6,641 nt of DNA from an uncultured Phascolarctobacterium sp. (GTDB lineage Bacteria > Bacillota > Negativicutes > Acidaminococcales > Acidaminococcaceae): positions 1 to 6,641 of the forward strand of contig CAKQHU010000078.1 in assembly GCA_934234275.1 (NCBI GenBank), given 5' to 3'. Both the position numbers and the translations under genes were made by a program. The notes beneath the pieces are model-generated. The model was given only the letters and a program-made list of their open reading frames with translations, had not been told where the DNA came from and did not search any database. How positions within the stretch are numbered: the stretch's first letter is position 1; the number at the start of each line of letters is the position of its first letter. Positions 6,325 to 6,641 of the stretch are shown one piece after another.

Positions 6325-6641
6325 ATGCGTAAAATGTCCCTTGATGTAGGAACAAGAACTATCGGTATCGCCGTGAGCGATTTGCTAGGCATGATTGCCA
6401 ACGGCGTGGAAACTATTCATCGTACTACGGAGGAACGCGACTATGCCCGTATTGCCGAGCTGATTGCCGAGCATGAGGTAGATACATTGGTTGTTGGCTA
6501 TCCCAAAAACATGAACGGTACTATCGGTGAACGCGCGCAGGCCTGTGAAGCAATGGCCGAAAAGCTACGCACCATGTTCCCGAAGGTGCAGGTTGTGCTG
6601 TGGGATGAACGCCTGAGCACAGTGGCTGCCGAAAAGGTGCT
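6325..6641 (+). CDS. yqgF: YqgF/RuvX family RNase H-fold nuclease (putative Holliday junction resolvase), 3' end cut by window
   Basis: The frame runs off the window after 105 complete codons; family members have about 135-145 residues, so about a quarter is missing. Visible motifs are SLDVGTRTIGIAVSD near the N-terminus with catalytic Asp7, VVGYPKNMNGTIGERA (about 56-71), and LWDERLSTVAAEKV (92-105). These are the family hallmarks. The final helix with the last catalytic Asp lies beyond the window. The family has an RNase H fold and is linked to Holliday junction cleavage and to 16S rRNA precursor 5'-end maturation. The AGGAG at 6309-6313 is 11 nt before the ATG, a long spacing. ATG 6334 is a possible alternative start but would cut the first strand. 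The pair with ireB is conserved in Firmicutes and is probably one transcript. Confidence 0.94.
   Translation, partial: MRKMSLDVGTRTIGIAVSDLLGMIANGVETIHRTTEERDYARIAELIAEHEVDTLVVGYPKNMNGTIGERAQACEAMAEKLRTMFPKVQVVLWDERLSTVAAEKV

Overview
The window looks like chromosomal DNA from a Gram-positive-lineage (Firmicutes) bacterium of moderate GC content. PolC-type polymerase III, an IreB-family phosphoprotein followed directly by a YqgF/RuvX resolvase, and strong AGGAGG-like ribosome binding sites all point that way. The combination of PolC without an exonuclease domain, a DUF3783 protein and YajQ makes the class Negativicutes or a nearby anaerobic clade my best guess. That is inference; the sequence does not name the organism. 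All genes are on the + strand, and no transposase, phage gene, tRNA or CRISPR array is visible.

Layout: (1) 1-282 is the 3' end of a gene for a protein ending in an ACT-like domain, probably of the MgtC/SapB family. (2) 283-692 is non-coding and is dominated by three near-identical imperfect palindromes of about 95-103 bp (period about 108-112 bp), plus a truncated fourth copy. (3) 693-4418 encodes a 1241-residue PolC-type replicative polymerase, followed after 14 bp by a small DUF3783 gene (4433-4819). (4) A promoter with an extended -10 box and a cre-like palindrome precedes yajQ (4919-5410), followed by a DUF1232/YkvA-like gene (5446-5847) and a strong hairpin terminator. (5) A second extended -10 promoter drives an ireB homologue (6047-6307) and a yqgF/ruvX homologue (from 6325, cut by the window end).

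The most interesting gene is polC. The exonuclease domain that normally interrupts the PHP domain of Gram-positive PolC is missing and replaced by a short linker. The PHP domain nevertheless keeps all nine expected metal-ligand positions, including an Asp that is Asn in my recollection of B. subtilis PolC. This suggests that proofreading here may be done by the PHP domain or by a separate exonuclease. The second item of interest is the tandem palindromic repeat between the ACT-domain gene and polC; its end motif also covers the upstream gene's stop codon.

The genes fall into DNA replication (polC), nucleotide-binding or small conserved unknowns (DUF3783, YajQ, DUF1232), and the common ireB-yqgF pair linking Ser/Thr-kinase signalling with an RNase H-fold nuclease. 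I see no single new multi-gene system here.
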